Made by a program: the position numbers and the translations under genes. From assembly GCA_916048095.2 (NCBI GenBank), contig OU696584.1, positions 2,189,317 through 2,253,316 of the forward strand: a stretch of 64,000 nt of DNA, in the 5' to 3' direction. This DNA is from Sacculina carcini (lineage: Eukaryota; Arthropoda; Thecostraca; Sacculinidae). Below, piece after piece: positions 1-9,614 of the stretch. Numbering within the stretch: position 1 is the first letter of the stretch; the number at the start of each line of letters is the position of its first letter. The notes below the pieces were generated by a model, which saw only the letters and a list, made by a program, of their open reading frames with translations, made no database searches and was not told where the DNA came from.

Positions 1-1
1 G

Positions 2-171
2 TGTGATACTCGCGTTGCAGCGTTGCACGAGCGAATGCAGCGTTGTTGTGTTTCGGTGGTGTGTGTGTTCGTGTGTCATCGTGCTGTGGAGAATTTGGTG
101 TTGTGGAGACGTGTGCTTGAACGTGCAGAATATAGACCGTGTTTGATTTCATATTTTTCTGTTCCGATACA
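2..171 (+). repeat. 3' part of the 5' LTR of retrotransposon E1
   Basis: A 170-bp stretch recurs at 5281-5450 with about 12 substitutions (roughly 93% identity). It ends in CCGATACA, directly before the shared primer-site sequence. The window edge and a TG run hide the true left end, so the LTR may be longer. The divergence between copies marks an old insertion, which fits the broken pol reading frame downstream. Confidence 0.8.
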
Positions 172-184
172 AGCTATTTCGGCA
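172..184 (+). promoter_or_regulatory. primer-binding site of E1 (complement of tRNA-Phe 5' end)
   Basis: AGCTATTTCGGCA follows the LTR end directly. The same 13 nt follow the 5' LTR of the related element E2 on the minus strand. The first 12 nt are the exact reverse complement of GCCGAAATAGCT, the 5' end of eukaryotic tRNA-Phe. There is no TGG, which a normal site for a tRNA CCA end would have. Confidence 0.7.
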
Positions 185-198
185 TTTTTTCGAAGCAA

Positions 199-915
199 AT
201 GGACACTATGACCACCGCTAAGTGCGGAGGTGCGCACTTTGATGCGAGGCTGGTGGAGGAATTTGATGGTAGTCGTGATGTGGTGGAGTGGTTCACAAGG
301 ACCGAGAGACTTTGTGTGTTGAGGGGTGCGCCAGTACTGTCCATTCTGCCGCTGCGACTTACCGGTGGAGCTTTTTCTGTGTGGTCACAGCCCCCGGAAG
401 AGAAACAGACGTCTTTAAGTGCTGTGAGAGAGGCATTGTACGCCGCTTTTGCCTTGGATGAGCATGCAGCATATGAAGTGTTCACAAAGCGCAAGCTTGG
501 CAAGGGCGAATCGGTGGACGTGTTTTTGGCGGAGCTTCGCAGGCTTGCTGTGCTTTTTGGTGGCGTTTCTGATCGCACCATGTCATGTGCGTTTGCCGCT
601 GGATTACCAGAATCGGCGAGACACGTGATTCGCGCTGGTGCTAGGGCTGAGTGTTTGACGATCAGCGATCTCCTAGCGCGAGCGCGAGCAGTTCTTAATG
701 ATCAGCGCATCAAAGAGAATTCGCCACTTGTACCAGTTTACGCCGCAGCTTCCGCAATCGAAGCTCAAGTCAGCGTTCCTGTAACCGCTGCGTCGCCCCG
801 TGCTGCTCAACCGAGATATCAGAGATGCATATTCCATTGTTGGAATTGTGTTCGCCGTGGGCATCTTGCCAGATCATGTCCGAACCAGGGAAACGAATTG
901 GGGAGCGGTGTGTAG
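199..915 (+). CDS. gag: gag-like nucleocapsid protein of LTR retrotransposon E1
   Basis: The protein would form the retrotransposon particle and bind its RNA. From the ATG at 199 it reads about 238 residues and matches the E2 gag along its length, for example LRLTGGAF near the N-terminal third and VDVFLAELRRLA in the middle. One CCHC zinc knuckle (CWNCVRRGHLARSC) lies near the C-terminus; E2 has two. The start was chosen because the leader from the LTR end to this ATG is only 27 nt, as compact as in E2; an ATG at 139 would lie inside the LTR. The frame closes at a TAG while the protease lies in another frame, so frameshifting or a later indel separates gag from pol. Confidence 0.75.
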   Translation: MDTMTTAKCGGAHFDARLVEEFDGSRDVVEWFTRTERLCVLRGAPVLSILPLRLTGGAFSVWSQPPEEKQTSLSAVREALYAAFALDEHAAYEVFTKRKLGKGESVDVFLAELRRLAVLFGGVSDRTMSCAFAAGLPESARHVIRAGARAECLTISDLLARARAVLNDQRIKENSPLVPVYAAASAIEAQVSVPVTAASPRAAQPRYQRCIFHCWNCVRRGHLARSCPNQGNELGSGV

Positions 916-940
916 GCACCAACATTCGCTCCAGGCTTTG

Positions 941-1548
941 ATGAAAAATGGTGCTTTACCGATCATTGAGCTTGCTGTTGATGGGGTAACATGTCGATGT
1001 CTCATAGACACCGGGTGTACCGACACTCTTGTGTGGCAACGTTGATGTCGGCAGTGGTGTGGCGAGCGTGTAACTGTCCTGGCGCTAGGAGGAGGTAAAA
1101 TTATTTGTAGAGGTAGTGGGTTTGCTCAAGTGAAAACTAGTAACGGCAAATCAGTTCGACTTAAGGTTTTAGTGGTTGATCGGCCGTTGTTGGGTGTGGA
1201 CATATTTTGGGAATGTCCGGCATTGCTGCACTGGGAGGAGTCAATGTGACACCAGAGCGTGACGTGACTTTTGGGTCACCATCAGTGTGCAATGTCACGT
1301 GTGGACCGAACGCGGGTGAAAAGGACGTTGTAAGTCCACCCTGTTCCCTTGAAGATGGTGTCAACCGGCACGTGAAGCGTGCTAAGCCCATACCTGCTAT
1401 AGAAACAGCTGACTTCACTGTTTGTTTTGATCAAGAGATCGGTACATGGACTGCTAAGTGGAAATGGGCAAATGGCGTTGCACCAGAAGTTTTGAGAAAT
1501 GCTACAGCCATGTACAAAATGAGAGCTCTTGTTCGTGATAAAGTTTGA
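941..1548 (+). pseudogene. pol: protease and RT N-terminal part of E1 pol (broken)
   Basis: An aspartic protease active site reads LIDTGCTD just before an in-frame TGA at 1043-1045. Past it the same frame continues through GGGKIICRG and VLVVDRPLLGVD. Near 1209 the homologous reading jumps to another frame (GMSGIAALGGVNV, about 1207-1540) and returns near 1535, as if by compensating indels. These peptides match the start of the E2 pol (GMDAIVALGGVSIW), so the region is the protease-RT linker. With one stop and two frame changes it cannot make a working protease-RT. Confidence 0.75.
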
Positions 1549-3067
1549 CATGGAGCTGGATAATTGGGGGGATCGTGGCTGGTTGGTTTTGCATGACTGG
1601 AAATTGCACGGAAGGCAGCGTGGCCTGGTGCCGCTGATGGCTGTGGAACAGCGCGATGGGACGCGCGTGCGGCCTGTTCTCGATTATCGAGAACTAAACA
1701 GTTACCTGTCTCCGCACACAGCAGGTGCCGAGGTCTGCGCAGATCAGCTGCGAAAATGGAGGCGCCACGGTGAAAATATTGCTGTGGTAGACTTGAAGAA
1801 TGCCTACCTTCAAGTACATGTGGGCCCAGGTCTATGGTCTTATAAAGCAGTTGAAATTGATGGCCAATGTTATTGCCTCACGAGGTTGGGGTTCGGCTTG
1901 AGCATTGCTCCATTTGTAATGAAGCTCATTGTACATGATGTGCTCGAGCAGCACTCAGAAATCAAGGAAGCGGTGCTGACGTACGTTGACGACTTGTTGG
2001 TCGATGAAGATATTGTGAGTGCGGAAGTGGTCATCGCACATTTTCGTCATTACGGCCTGGAATGCAAGTCACCTCAGCGAGTGTTGACCGGTGCCAGACT
2101 TCTTGAGCTCCATGTCCGGAGCAACCATTCTGTGGTTTGTTGGAAGCGCGATGCACCCATTACATCTCCACCTCAGAAAATCACTCGACGCTCTGTTTTT
2201 TCATGGTGTGGTCGACTTGTGTCGCACGTGCCTGTCTGTGGATGGCTGCGCCCAGCTGCAGCTTGGCTGAAAAGAAGGGCGAACTCTCTTTCGACAGGAT
2301 GGGATGACACCGTACATGATGATGCTCTGTCCGCACAACTGAGATGTGTTCATGAACGTGTCACCGTCCATGACCCCGCTCGTGGAATATCGACAGTCAG
2401 AGGGAACGAAGCAGTCGTGTGGACAGATGCTAGTTCACTGGCCACGGGAGTCGAGCTCGAATCGACGGATGGCGCTGTTATAGAGGATGCCTGCTGGTTG
2501 CGGCACGATGAAGCACTTCACATAAACATGGCCGAGCTCGATGCGGTGGTCCGTGGTTTGAATTTGGCCATTGCTTGGGATTTCACTGCAATTAACATTC
2601 GAACTGACTCTGCCACTGTGCACAGCTGGATTAGCGACGCGTTGAGTGGGAAGAGTCGTTTGAGGAACAAAGCTCACGGAGAGATGCTGATACGCCGCCG
2701 CATAGACTTAGCTTGCCAGCTCAGAGACGAACTATCTTTGAATTTGTCCGTCACGTTGGTTCGGTCTGGGAACAATAGGGCAGATGCTCTAACTAGAGTA
2801 CCACAGGAATGGATGCGCAGTGCGCTTCTCAATGCAGTCGGAGCTGCCGGTGTCCGACCCGTTCCAACAGATGAGGTGATTGAGCATGTTCACGCAGAGG
2901 CGGGACATCCGGGAGTGCGGCGCATTATGTATTTTGTCAAGCGCTCCGGTGCATTTGTGACAAGACGCCAAGTTCAGAGGGTGGTTTCTGACTGCCAAAT
3001 TTGTCGGTCAATAGACCCCGTCCCAGTCAAATGGAGAAAGGGTGACCTGAGCGTGCCGGCAGTGTGA
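1529..3067 (+). pseudogene. pol: reverse transcriptase, RNase H and integrase zinc domain of E1 pol
   Basis: RT would copy element RNA into cDNA. Visible RT motifs are PVLDYRELN, VVDLKNAYLQV with the first catalytic Asp, LTRLGFGLSIAP and the YVDD box (TYVDDLLVDED). RNase H follows with VWTDASSLATG (Asp), INMAELDAVVRG (Glu) and RTDSATVHSW (Asp). The segment ends in an integrase HHCC zinc module (HVHAEAGHPGVRR, then CQICRSID). Domain order PR-RT-RH-IN excludes Copia and fits Ty3/Gypsy or a relative, although the spacing after the YVDD box and the WDD region recall BEL/Pao. The frame ends at TGA 3065-3067, where E2 encodes Trp (VWDRLAMD), so this is a nonsense mutation. Confidence 0.85.
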
Positions 3068-3961
3068 CAACGCGTGGCCGTGGATGTGATGCATCACAGA
3101 GAGCAAATGTGGGTAACAGCGATCGACTGTGGACCTTCAGGATTTTCACTGTGGCGGCGGGTACCCAATGAAGCGGCTTACCACTTGATACGTGAACTTG
3201 ATTCAATTTTCCACGAGCGCGGTGCACCTAGCGAGATCTTATGTGATAACGACACTGCCTTCCGTAGCCGAGAATTTGCCGCCTTTGCAGCTAAGTGGAA
3301 CGTGACGCTCAGATTCTGCTGTGCTTATGTACCGTCCGGAAATGGCATCGTTGAGCGATGCCACCGAAGTGTTGAAACAATAGCGGCCAGAAAACGGTGT
3401 GACGTGCAGGAGGCCGTGTATCTGTACAATGTTTCTACAAAGGATGATTTGACTTCTAGTACGGCTCTGGCCAACATGCTTCACAGATATTCAGTGCGAG
3501 TGAAAAATGTTGATCGCACTACAGCCTCAAGAGTGCAGGATGTGCACTGCCGTTTTCGCCTTGGGGACAATGTGTGGGTCAAACCCTTGGGAGCTCGGTG
3601 TACCACCCAATATGTCACTGGTAGAATAACGGCGATAATTTCCGATCAGGCGGTGGATGTGGACGGAGTGGCAAGGCATGTGCGTGACCTCCGGCTGAAG
3701 GAACGTGCTAGTGGCGACAACACCTCGGTCAGGGCGATCACGGAAGAACGACCGCAAACCAACCCTGGACCGGAGGATGAACTACTTGTTCATCTGCCTG
3801 CTGCGACGCCCCAGGAAGGTTCTGACCATGCTCATTGTCCAATGATTCAAGAGCCAGGAGTGGTCGAAGAGGATAGTGATGGCAGTGGAGGCCACGAGAG
3901 TCGACTGTTGCCAACTAGAGCTCGAAGACCACCCGCCTGGCTGAGTGATTATGAGCGGTGA
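3068..3961 (+). pseudogene. pol: integrase core and C-terminal tail of E1 pol
   Basis: Continues in the frame of the RT segment after the TGA. The D,D,E catalytic triad is visible: VAVDVM, then ILCDNDTAF, then GNGIVERCHRS. It is followed by a basic patch (ARKRCDVQEAV) and a C-terminal module with GDNVWVKPLGARC and VDVDGVARHVRDLRL. The tail ends in TRARRPPAWLSDY, a form common at the end of Gypsy-type integrases and shared with E3. Integrase would insert the cDNA into the host genome, but here it cannot be translated as part of a pol polyprotein. Confidence 0.8.
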
Positions 3962-3978
3962 TTTGATTCTTGAAAATC

Positions 3979-3987
3979 AGGGAGGAG
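3979..3987 (+). promoter_or_regulatory. polypurine tract of E1
   Basis: AGGGAGGAG precedes a possible LTR start (TGTTGTGTGCAG) at 3988, 18 nt past the pol stop. This is where a plus-strand priming tract should sit. Confidence 0.5.
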
Positions 3988-4280
3988 TGTTGTGTGCAGT
4001 TTGCAGATTGGTCTATTGATTCATGTTGTGTTGCTAATCATCTGCGTTCAACGATGCTGAGTCATGTTCCTGCTTGCGCGTGTGCATGTGTGCGAGGGTG
4101 TGTGAGTGTGTGTGTGGCCTTGATGTTGCGAATGAATGATTCTGCGAAATGTGTGCCAGCTGTTCGCTGTCAACTTGCAACTTGATCCGGTATTGCAAAT
4201 TGTTTTGTTTGGTTTTGTTGCAACTTGATCCGGTATTGTCAGCCGTTGGCTCATGAATGCGCATGTATGCATGTACGTCT
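3988..4280 (+). repeat. 5' part of the 3' LTR of E1, interrupted downstream
   Basis: It follows the polypurine tract and starts with TG. It is inferred to be the left part of the 3' LTR whose right part resumes at 5281. It holds two direct 21-bp copies of TTGCAACTTGATCCGGTATT(G) at 4175-4195 and 4218-4238. The matching part of the 5' LTR would lie left of the window, so this cannot be checked here. Confidence 0.45.
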
Positions 4281-5193
4281 GCGTATCTGTTTGACCTTCT
4301 GTCTTATAAAACCTCATCTCTTTCTCTTAGGTCTTCTAACGATCCTTTTCTACTAGTTGAACCTTCCTTTCCTTCTAGGCATTCTCACTACAATCGTTGT
4401 TTCTCTATCTTAGGACCTCGTATCTACAATAGGCTTTCTCCCTCAATACGCTCAATCAAATCTCTATCTCTTTTCAAAAAACATACTAAAAATTTCTTTC
4501 TCACTAAGTCTTATTACTGTCTTAATAATATTGTATATATTAGTACTGAATATAAGGTCTGATTGTTTCCTAATTCTGTTTTCTATGTGTATGTGCTTCA
4601 TGCGTGTGTTTTCTGTTCTTGTGTGTGTATGTTTCTCCATTGTATGCTGTATGTGTGTTGTTGTGTTGAGCTCTGTTATCTGTGTTTGTGTGTCTGTTGT
4701 GTTGTGTTCTCTGTCTATTTGTTTGAGTGTATGTCTTTGTGTGTCTGTTATGTTGTGTTTTCTGGTTTGTATTTGTGTGTCTATTTTGTTGTGATTTGTC
4801 AATCTGAGTGTATGTCGTTGTATGCCTGTTGTGTTGTCTTAATGTGTTGTATTTTGTGTTGTCTTCTGTGCTGTATGTCGGCTTTGCTATCTTATTCAAT
4901 ATGTATGTGTGTGTGCGTGTGCATTTTTGTGTTTTTGAGTATGTAAACGTGAGTGTATGTTCGTGATTGTGCGTATATGTACTTGTCTATATGTCTGTTA
5001 TATGTCTGTTTTGTGTGTGTGTATGGGTGTGTGTATGTAGGTGAGTGTGTGTGTTCGTGATTGTGTATGTGTATGACTCTTTTGCTTGTGTGTTTGTGTG
5101 TGTGTGTGTTGTGTGTGTGTGTGAGTGTGTGTGTGTGAGCGCTTTTGAGACCCTCGGGTGAAAAGCGCGATATAAATGTCTTAATGTAATGTA

Positions 5194-5194
<1 letters not shown>
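4281..5194 (+). mobile_element. 3' fragment of a non-LTR retrotransposon (LINE tail)
   Basis: The translation from about 4281 gives the C-terminal peptide of a LINE pol: SSNDPFLLVEPSF, FSILGPRIYNRLSPSIRSIK and SLFKKHTKNF. The rest is a TG-rich 3' UTR ending near GAAAAGCGCGATATAAATGT and an AATGT-type tail, typical of CR1/L2-like 3' ends. A second copy lies on the minus strand at about 35890-36600. The fragment is 5'-truncated and sits inside the E1 3' LTR. Confidence 0.65.
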
Positions 5195-5275
<81 letters not shown>

Positions 5276-5284
5276 GTGTGTGTG
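5193..5284 (+). repeat. TG dinucleotide microsatellite
   Basis: An almost pure TG run joins the LINE tail to the resumed E1 LTR. Cys-Val translations through it are an artefact of the repeat. Confidence 0.95.
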
Positions 5285-5450
5285 ATACTCGCGTTGCAGC
5301 ATTGCATGAGCGAATGCAGCGTTGTTGTGCTTCGGTGGTGTGTGTGTTCGTGTGTCATCGTTCTGTGGAAAATTTGGTGTTGTGGAGACGTGTGCTTGAA
5401 CGTGCAGAATACAAACCGTGCTTAATTGCATATTGTTCTGTTCCGATACG
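5281..5450 (+). repeat. 3' part of the 3' LTR of E1
   Basis: Aligned to 2-171 over 170 bp with about 12 differences. It ends CCGATACG where the 5' copy ends CCGATACA. The sequence beyond is unrelated to the primer site, which fixes the outer edge of E1 here. Confidence 0.8.
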
Positions 5451-5451
5451 G

Positions 5452-6226
5452 ATGTGTGACAAATAGTTACTGAGAAATAAAGGGAAAAATTAAATAATTT
5501 TAGTCGCAGGTATTCATGTAACATTTTGACGTATATTTGAATTTTGCCAACTTTACACATTTTGAGTGCAATTTTTGGGTATGATTTGTAGCCTATCTTA
5601 TGGACCATAAAATTTTCTACACAGTGGTTTAATTGTTATAGCTGTGCCGTTGCTGATTTATGAGGCGTAGATGGCAGAATATTGAACAAAATATTCATGT
5701 TTTGCAGTGCAAATTTTGTCTATTTGACTCTGTCATTTTGAATTTACACCGCCGTAACTTTTTTAAATCGACTCTGGAAAATTAAAAAGTATATCTTGTT
5801 GCATCAAACCAAATTCCCAGCATGAATGTAGATTTAAATTCGGTCATCTTTACAAATTTGATATTCAATTTTTGGGTTTGAATTATAACTTATCTTGTAG
5901 AACTTACAAGTCCCTACACAGTGGTATAATCGATTTGGCTGTACCATTGTTGGTTTATGAGGAGTAGATGTCAGAATATTGATCAACATTTTTCGTATTT
6001 TTCAGGGCTCATTTTGTCTTTACACCGCTATAACTTTTTGTCTCTATCTTTTGAAATATAAAATTTAATTTATCGTGTAGACAAGATTATTTTCAATATG
6101 ATGGTATAAATTTTCAGCGGGTAAAACAAGTGGTGGCCGAGTAGTAGCTGGCAAAATAATGGACCAAGGATGGTGGGACAGACACACAGACACACACAGA
6201 CAGAGGATCTCTTTTATATATATATA
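5452..6226 (-). repeat. 340-bp-unit array element, inverted copy
   Basis: Read on the minus strand from 6226, it begins with TATATA, AAAGAGATCCTCTGT and a GTCT-rich run. It continues through about two diverged units carrying GTTACGGCGGTGTAAA, ACCAGCAATGGTACAGC-like and TATACCACTGTGTAG boxes. The right-hand units at 7560-9297, 11285-12980 and 23760-24620 share the same boxes in the same order. No protein is encoded. It is probably a non-autonomous Helitron/Helentron-type element with internal tandem repeats. Confidence 0.6.
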
Positions 6227-6446
6227 GACTAGCATATAAGCCCGCCCGTCGTGCGGAACAATTAATAAAGTAAAATACATACCCAACTCATAAAATAATA
6301 ATACAAATTTAAAAAGAAAAAGGTGAAGCCATATATAAATTAACCAATAGAAATGCTCTAAACCCGACTAGCCTTAAAACCTGCACGCTGTGCGGAACAA
6401 TAAATAAAATGAAATTATATTTAATTAATTAAGTAGACGTGCAGCT
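6227..6446 (+). repeat. two CCGCCCGTCGTGCGG motif units
   Basis: CTAGCATATAAGCCCGCCCG followed by TCGTGCGGAACAATTAATAA marks the first unit near 6230. A diverged second (CTGCACGCTGTGCGGAACAA) lies near 6397. They belong to a family of at least 25 copies between here and 25 kb. Otherwise AT-rich, with no gene. Confidence 0.6.
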
Positions 6447-7516
6447 TTGCTTGGCCACAAACCAGATCCAAAGCTGCAAACCCCAAATTCGGCCTTTATA
6501 TCCTAAACCATTATGGACAGATTTTGGACTACACATTATGGACTACACATTATGGACAGATTACATAAGAGGGTAAAGAAGAAGCAAAATGATGAAATAA
6601 TTTGGGAACAGAAAATACACATAGCAATAAGTTATAATGCTTTTATTGTCTAGTACCTCAAACACAAACTCAACCCGACACAAACTCAACCCCTAGTTAG
6701 TTGAGCCGGAGCCGTTGCGAGAAATTATGGGCCCCCCCCCCGCAGGCAACACTTGGGGCCCCCATTGTGAATATTGAATGCATTCATTAGACATAATCAC
6801 ATAATACGTGAAGCAAAGGGGCCCCTCAACATTCGGGGGCCCCCCGGCCGGGGGGTACGGGGGGCGGTTGCTACGGCTCTGCTAGTACCTCACAAACAAA
6901 CTCAACCCGACACAAACTCAACCCCTAGAGATCATTTCTTGACGTAACCTAACCTAAATGTCTAGCATATAAACCCGCCCGTTGTGGATCGTGTCGATCC
7001 GTTCTGGATCTTGAAGACAAATCCGTTAGTTTTGTATAAGAATGCATTCTACACGGTGAAATTGAACGTTTTATTGTCTATAGCTGTTGTCTGCGGGACA
7101 TATTTATTTCATAAAAATGATCCATCGCTTCTTTTACGTTTGAAGCCACTGATCTATATCATTGAGCACGCGCAGTTATTTTAACCTCATATTCAAGCAT
7201 ACATACACACACAGACAGACAGAGAATTTCTTATATATTGTACGTTAAATAGAGATGTATTCAATGAAGATGAGGACGACGATGAAATGATATCACTGAA
7301 ATGCAATCTTGAAAACAAAACTTATAATAAACAATAAACACTTTGTGGCCTCGCACCAATCACAATTACAAATACACCACCAACACACGAATACCGCCAA
7401 CACCGCCACAACGCCAAGACCAGACTGCTTGTAGCTCGCTTCAGCCACACTCACAGGCGTCACAAGTCACAATGTCAAAGTAAACCGACTAATCAGCACA
7501 CAGTACTCGAGTCACG
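6447..7516 (+). repeat. ~1-kb dispersed repeat, copy A
   Basis: It matches 29085-29895 almost base for base. Shared blocks include the stretch after GATCCAAAGCTGCA, the CTCAACCCGACACAAACTCA block, and the end at CAGTACTCGAGTCACGTGA. A 66-codon open frame (6984-7184) is present in both copies, but many of the few differences in it change the amino acid, so coding is not supported. A GC-rich insert (about 6698-6884) is absent from copy B. Confidence 0.75.
6698..6884. mobile_element. small GC-rich MITE-like insertion
   Basis: Present in copy A of the 1-kb repeat but missing from copy B. The ends form an imperfect inverted repeat: GAGCCGGAGCCGTTGCGA on the left and, read in reverse, AGCAGAGCCGTAGCAAC on the right. 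Runs of C and G (near 6731 and 6835) could pair internally. The flanking host block containing CTCAACCCGACACAAACTCA is duplicated on both sides. Confidence 0.5.
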
Positions 7517-7525
7517 TGAGAATTT

Positions 7526-7528
<3 letters not shown>

Positions 7529-7560
<32 letters not shown>

Positions 7561-7584
7561 ATATCTATATATATAAAAGAGATC

Positions 7585-7622
<38 letters not shown>
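7529..7622 (+). repeat. TA microsatellite, GAGATCCTCT box and GT microsatellite
   Basis: TA repeats run into AAAAGAGATCCTCTGT and then a pure GT run. This compound start recurs at 13914-14030 (with CTGT repeats) and, inverted, at 6180-6226. It marks the left end of the array elements. Confidence 0.8.
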
Positions 7623-7625
<3 letters not shown>

Positions 7626-9297
7626 TCCGACCCTCCTTGGTTCATTTTCAATAAGCTGCTCCTCAAGCATCATTTGGCGTAGCCGCTCAAAATATATACC
7701 ATCATGTTGGAAATTTTCTTGTCTACACTTAACATTAAATTTTATATTTTAAAAATGAAACCAAAAAAAGTTATAGCGGTGAAAAGACAAAATGATCCCT
7801 GAAAAAATCGAAAATGTTGGTCAATTTTCTGAAAACTACTCCTCCTAAACCAGCAATGGTACAACTATACACATTATACCACTGTGTAGAAAATTGTATG
7901 TTCTACTCAACGCATTGTAATTTATACCCAAAAATTAAATATAAAACATGTAAAATGGAAAAAAATTCAATCTACATTCAAAATTTTATTTAAACTCCAC
8001 GCGTCCGATTAACTATACTTTTTTCTGTATTTCTCAAAAAATAACTATTACACATCTAAATAAATAATACCATCATGCTGGGAATTTTGTTTGCTACAAC
8101 ACAGTATAATTTGTAATTTTCCAAAGTGTATTAAAAAAAGTTACGGCGGTGTGAAGTGTAAATGACAAAGTCAAAAAGGCAAAATTAGCACACAAGAGCG
8201 TGAATATTTTGGTCAATATGTCGCTATCCATTCCTCATAAACCAGCAATGGTACAGCTATAAAAATTATACTATTGTGTGAATAATTTTGTGTTCTACAA
8301 GAAAAGTTATAATTTATACCCACAAATGATACAAAAAATGTGTAAAATTGGCAAAATTGTCAAATACAGCCAAAATTACACTTGATCACCGGGCGCCTAA
8401 ATTAATTCATTTTTCTACAACACGGTGTAGGTTTTTATTTTTCAAAGTGTATTAAAAAAAATTACGGCGGTGTGAAGTGTAAATGACAAAAAGGCAAAAA
8501 GGCAAAATTTGCACAAGAAACGTGAATATTTTGGTCAATATTCCGCTATCTATTCCTCATAAACCAGCAATGGTACAGCTATAAAAATTATACTTTTTGT
8601 AGATAATTTTGTGGTCTACAAGAAAAATTAAAATTTATACCCACAAACGATACAAAAAACGTGTAAAATTGGCAAAATTCTCAAATACATCCAAAATTTC
8701 ACTTGAACACCGGGTGACTAAAATTTATTCATTTTTCTACTATTTCTCAGTAGCTACTTGTTATATATAAGAATAAATTATACCATCGTGCTAGAAATTT
8801 TGTTTTCTTCAATACGGTATAATTTGTGATTTTCCAAAGTGTATCTCAAGGAAGTTACGGCGGTGTAAATTCAATAGGAAATATTGCCAATTTGACAGCT
8901 ATTATGCGCACTTGCGATTACACAGGAATATACTACTGTGTAGATAATTTTGAGTTCTACAGGATAAGCTATAATTTATACCCAAAAATGATACAAAAAC
9001 GTGTAAAATTGGCAAAATTCTCAAATACATCCAAAATTACACTTGAACACCGGGCGACTAAAATTAATTCATTTTTCTACTATTTCTCAGTAAGTATTTG
9101 TTACACATAAAAATAAATTATACCATCGTGCTAGAAATTTTGTTTTCTACAAGACGGTATAATGTTTAATTTTCCAAAGTGTATCTAAAGGAAGTTACGG
9201 GGTGTAAAGTCAAACGGACATATTGCCAATTTGACAGCTATTATGCGCACTTGCGATTACACAGGAATATACTACTGTGTAGAGAATTTTGTGTTCT
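7577..9297 (+). repeat. array of ~340-bp tandem units
   Basis: Successive units repeat the boxes CATCGTGCTAGAAATTTTG, AAAGTGTATCT, GTTACGGCGGTGTAAA, TTTGACAGCTATTATGCGCA and TACACTTGAACACCGGGCGA. Units are spaced about 340 bp near 8735 and 9074; those left of 8040 are more diverged. The block 8420-9297 is duplicated at 11389-12262 at about 98% identity. Short open frames of about 94 codons are not conserved between units. Confidence 0.75.
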
Positions 9298-9614
9298 ATT
9301 TTGTGTTCTATTGTTGTTGCTGCCCGCGGAGCATTTTTATTAAAAAATACCTATTTTTAAATGAACCATTTGAAAAAATGAACTAAAAAATGGAAACACT
9401 TTTTTTATAGCCGCCCCTCGTGCGGAACAATTCATACAATAAAATTCATATTTGAAGTCAAATCCATTGGTTTTGTGTATGGATTAATTATACAGGGGAA
9501 ATTGAACGTTCTATTGTCTATAGTTGCTGACCGCGGAGCATTTTTATTTTAAAAAAAATTACTTTTTTTTAAATGAACCATTTGAAAAAATGAACTAAAA
9601 ACACTTTTTTTAAA
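9298..9614 (+). repeat. diverged CCGCCC-motif units, no gene
   Basis: Two direct copies of a ~200-bp unit (motifs near 9412 and 9615) each follow ATGAACCATTTGAAAAAATG and lead into GGAACAATTCATACAATAAA. Nothing coding is seen. Confidence 0.5.

Noticed and set aside
172-184. Coincidental resemblance to the tRNA-Phe 3' acceptor (TTTCGGCA)
   Set aside because: The match runs past the 7-bp acceptor stem through tRNA positions 8-12, lacks CCA and is the complement of the 5' side, so the acceptor reading explains less.
6984-7184. A 66-codon gene shared by two copies of the 1-kb repeat (also 29359-29559)
   Set aside because: Many of the few differences between copies change the amino acid, there is no known domain, and the frame in the third relative near 21360 is diverged; chance open frame in a repeat.
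8826-9110. 94-codon frames in the 340-bp units (also 11789-12073)
   Set aside because: The two copies are open only because they belong to the same recent duplication; older units have stops and frameshifts.
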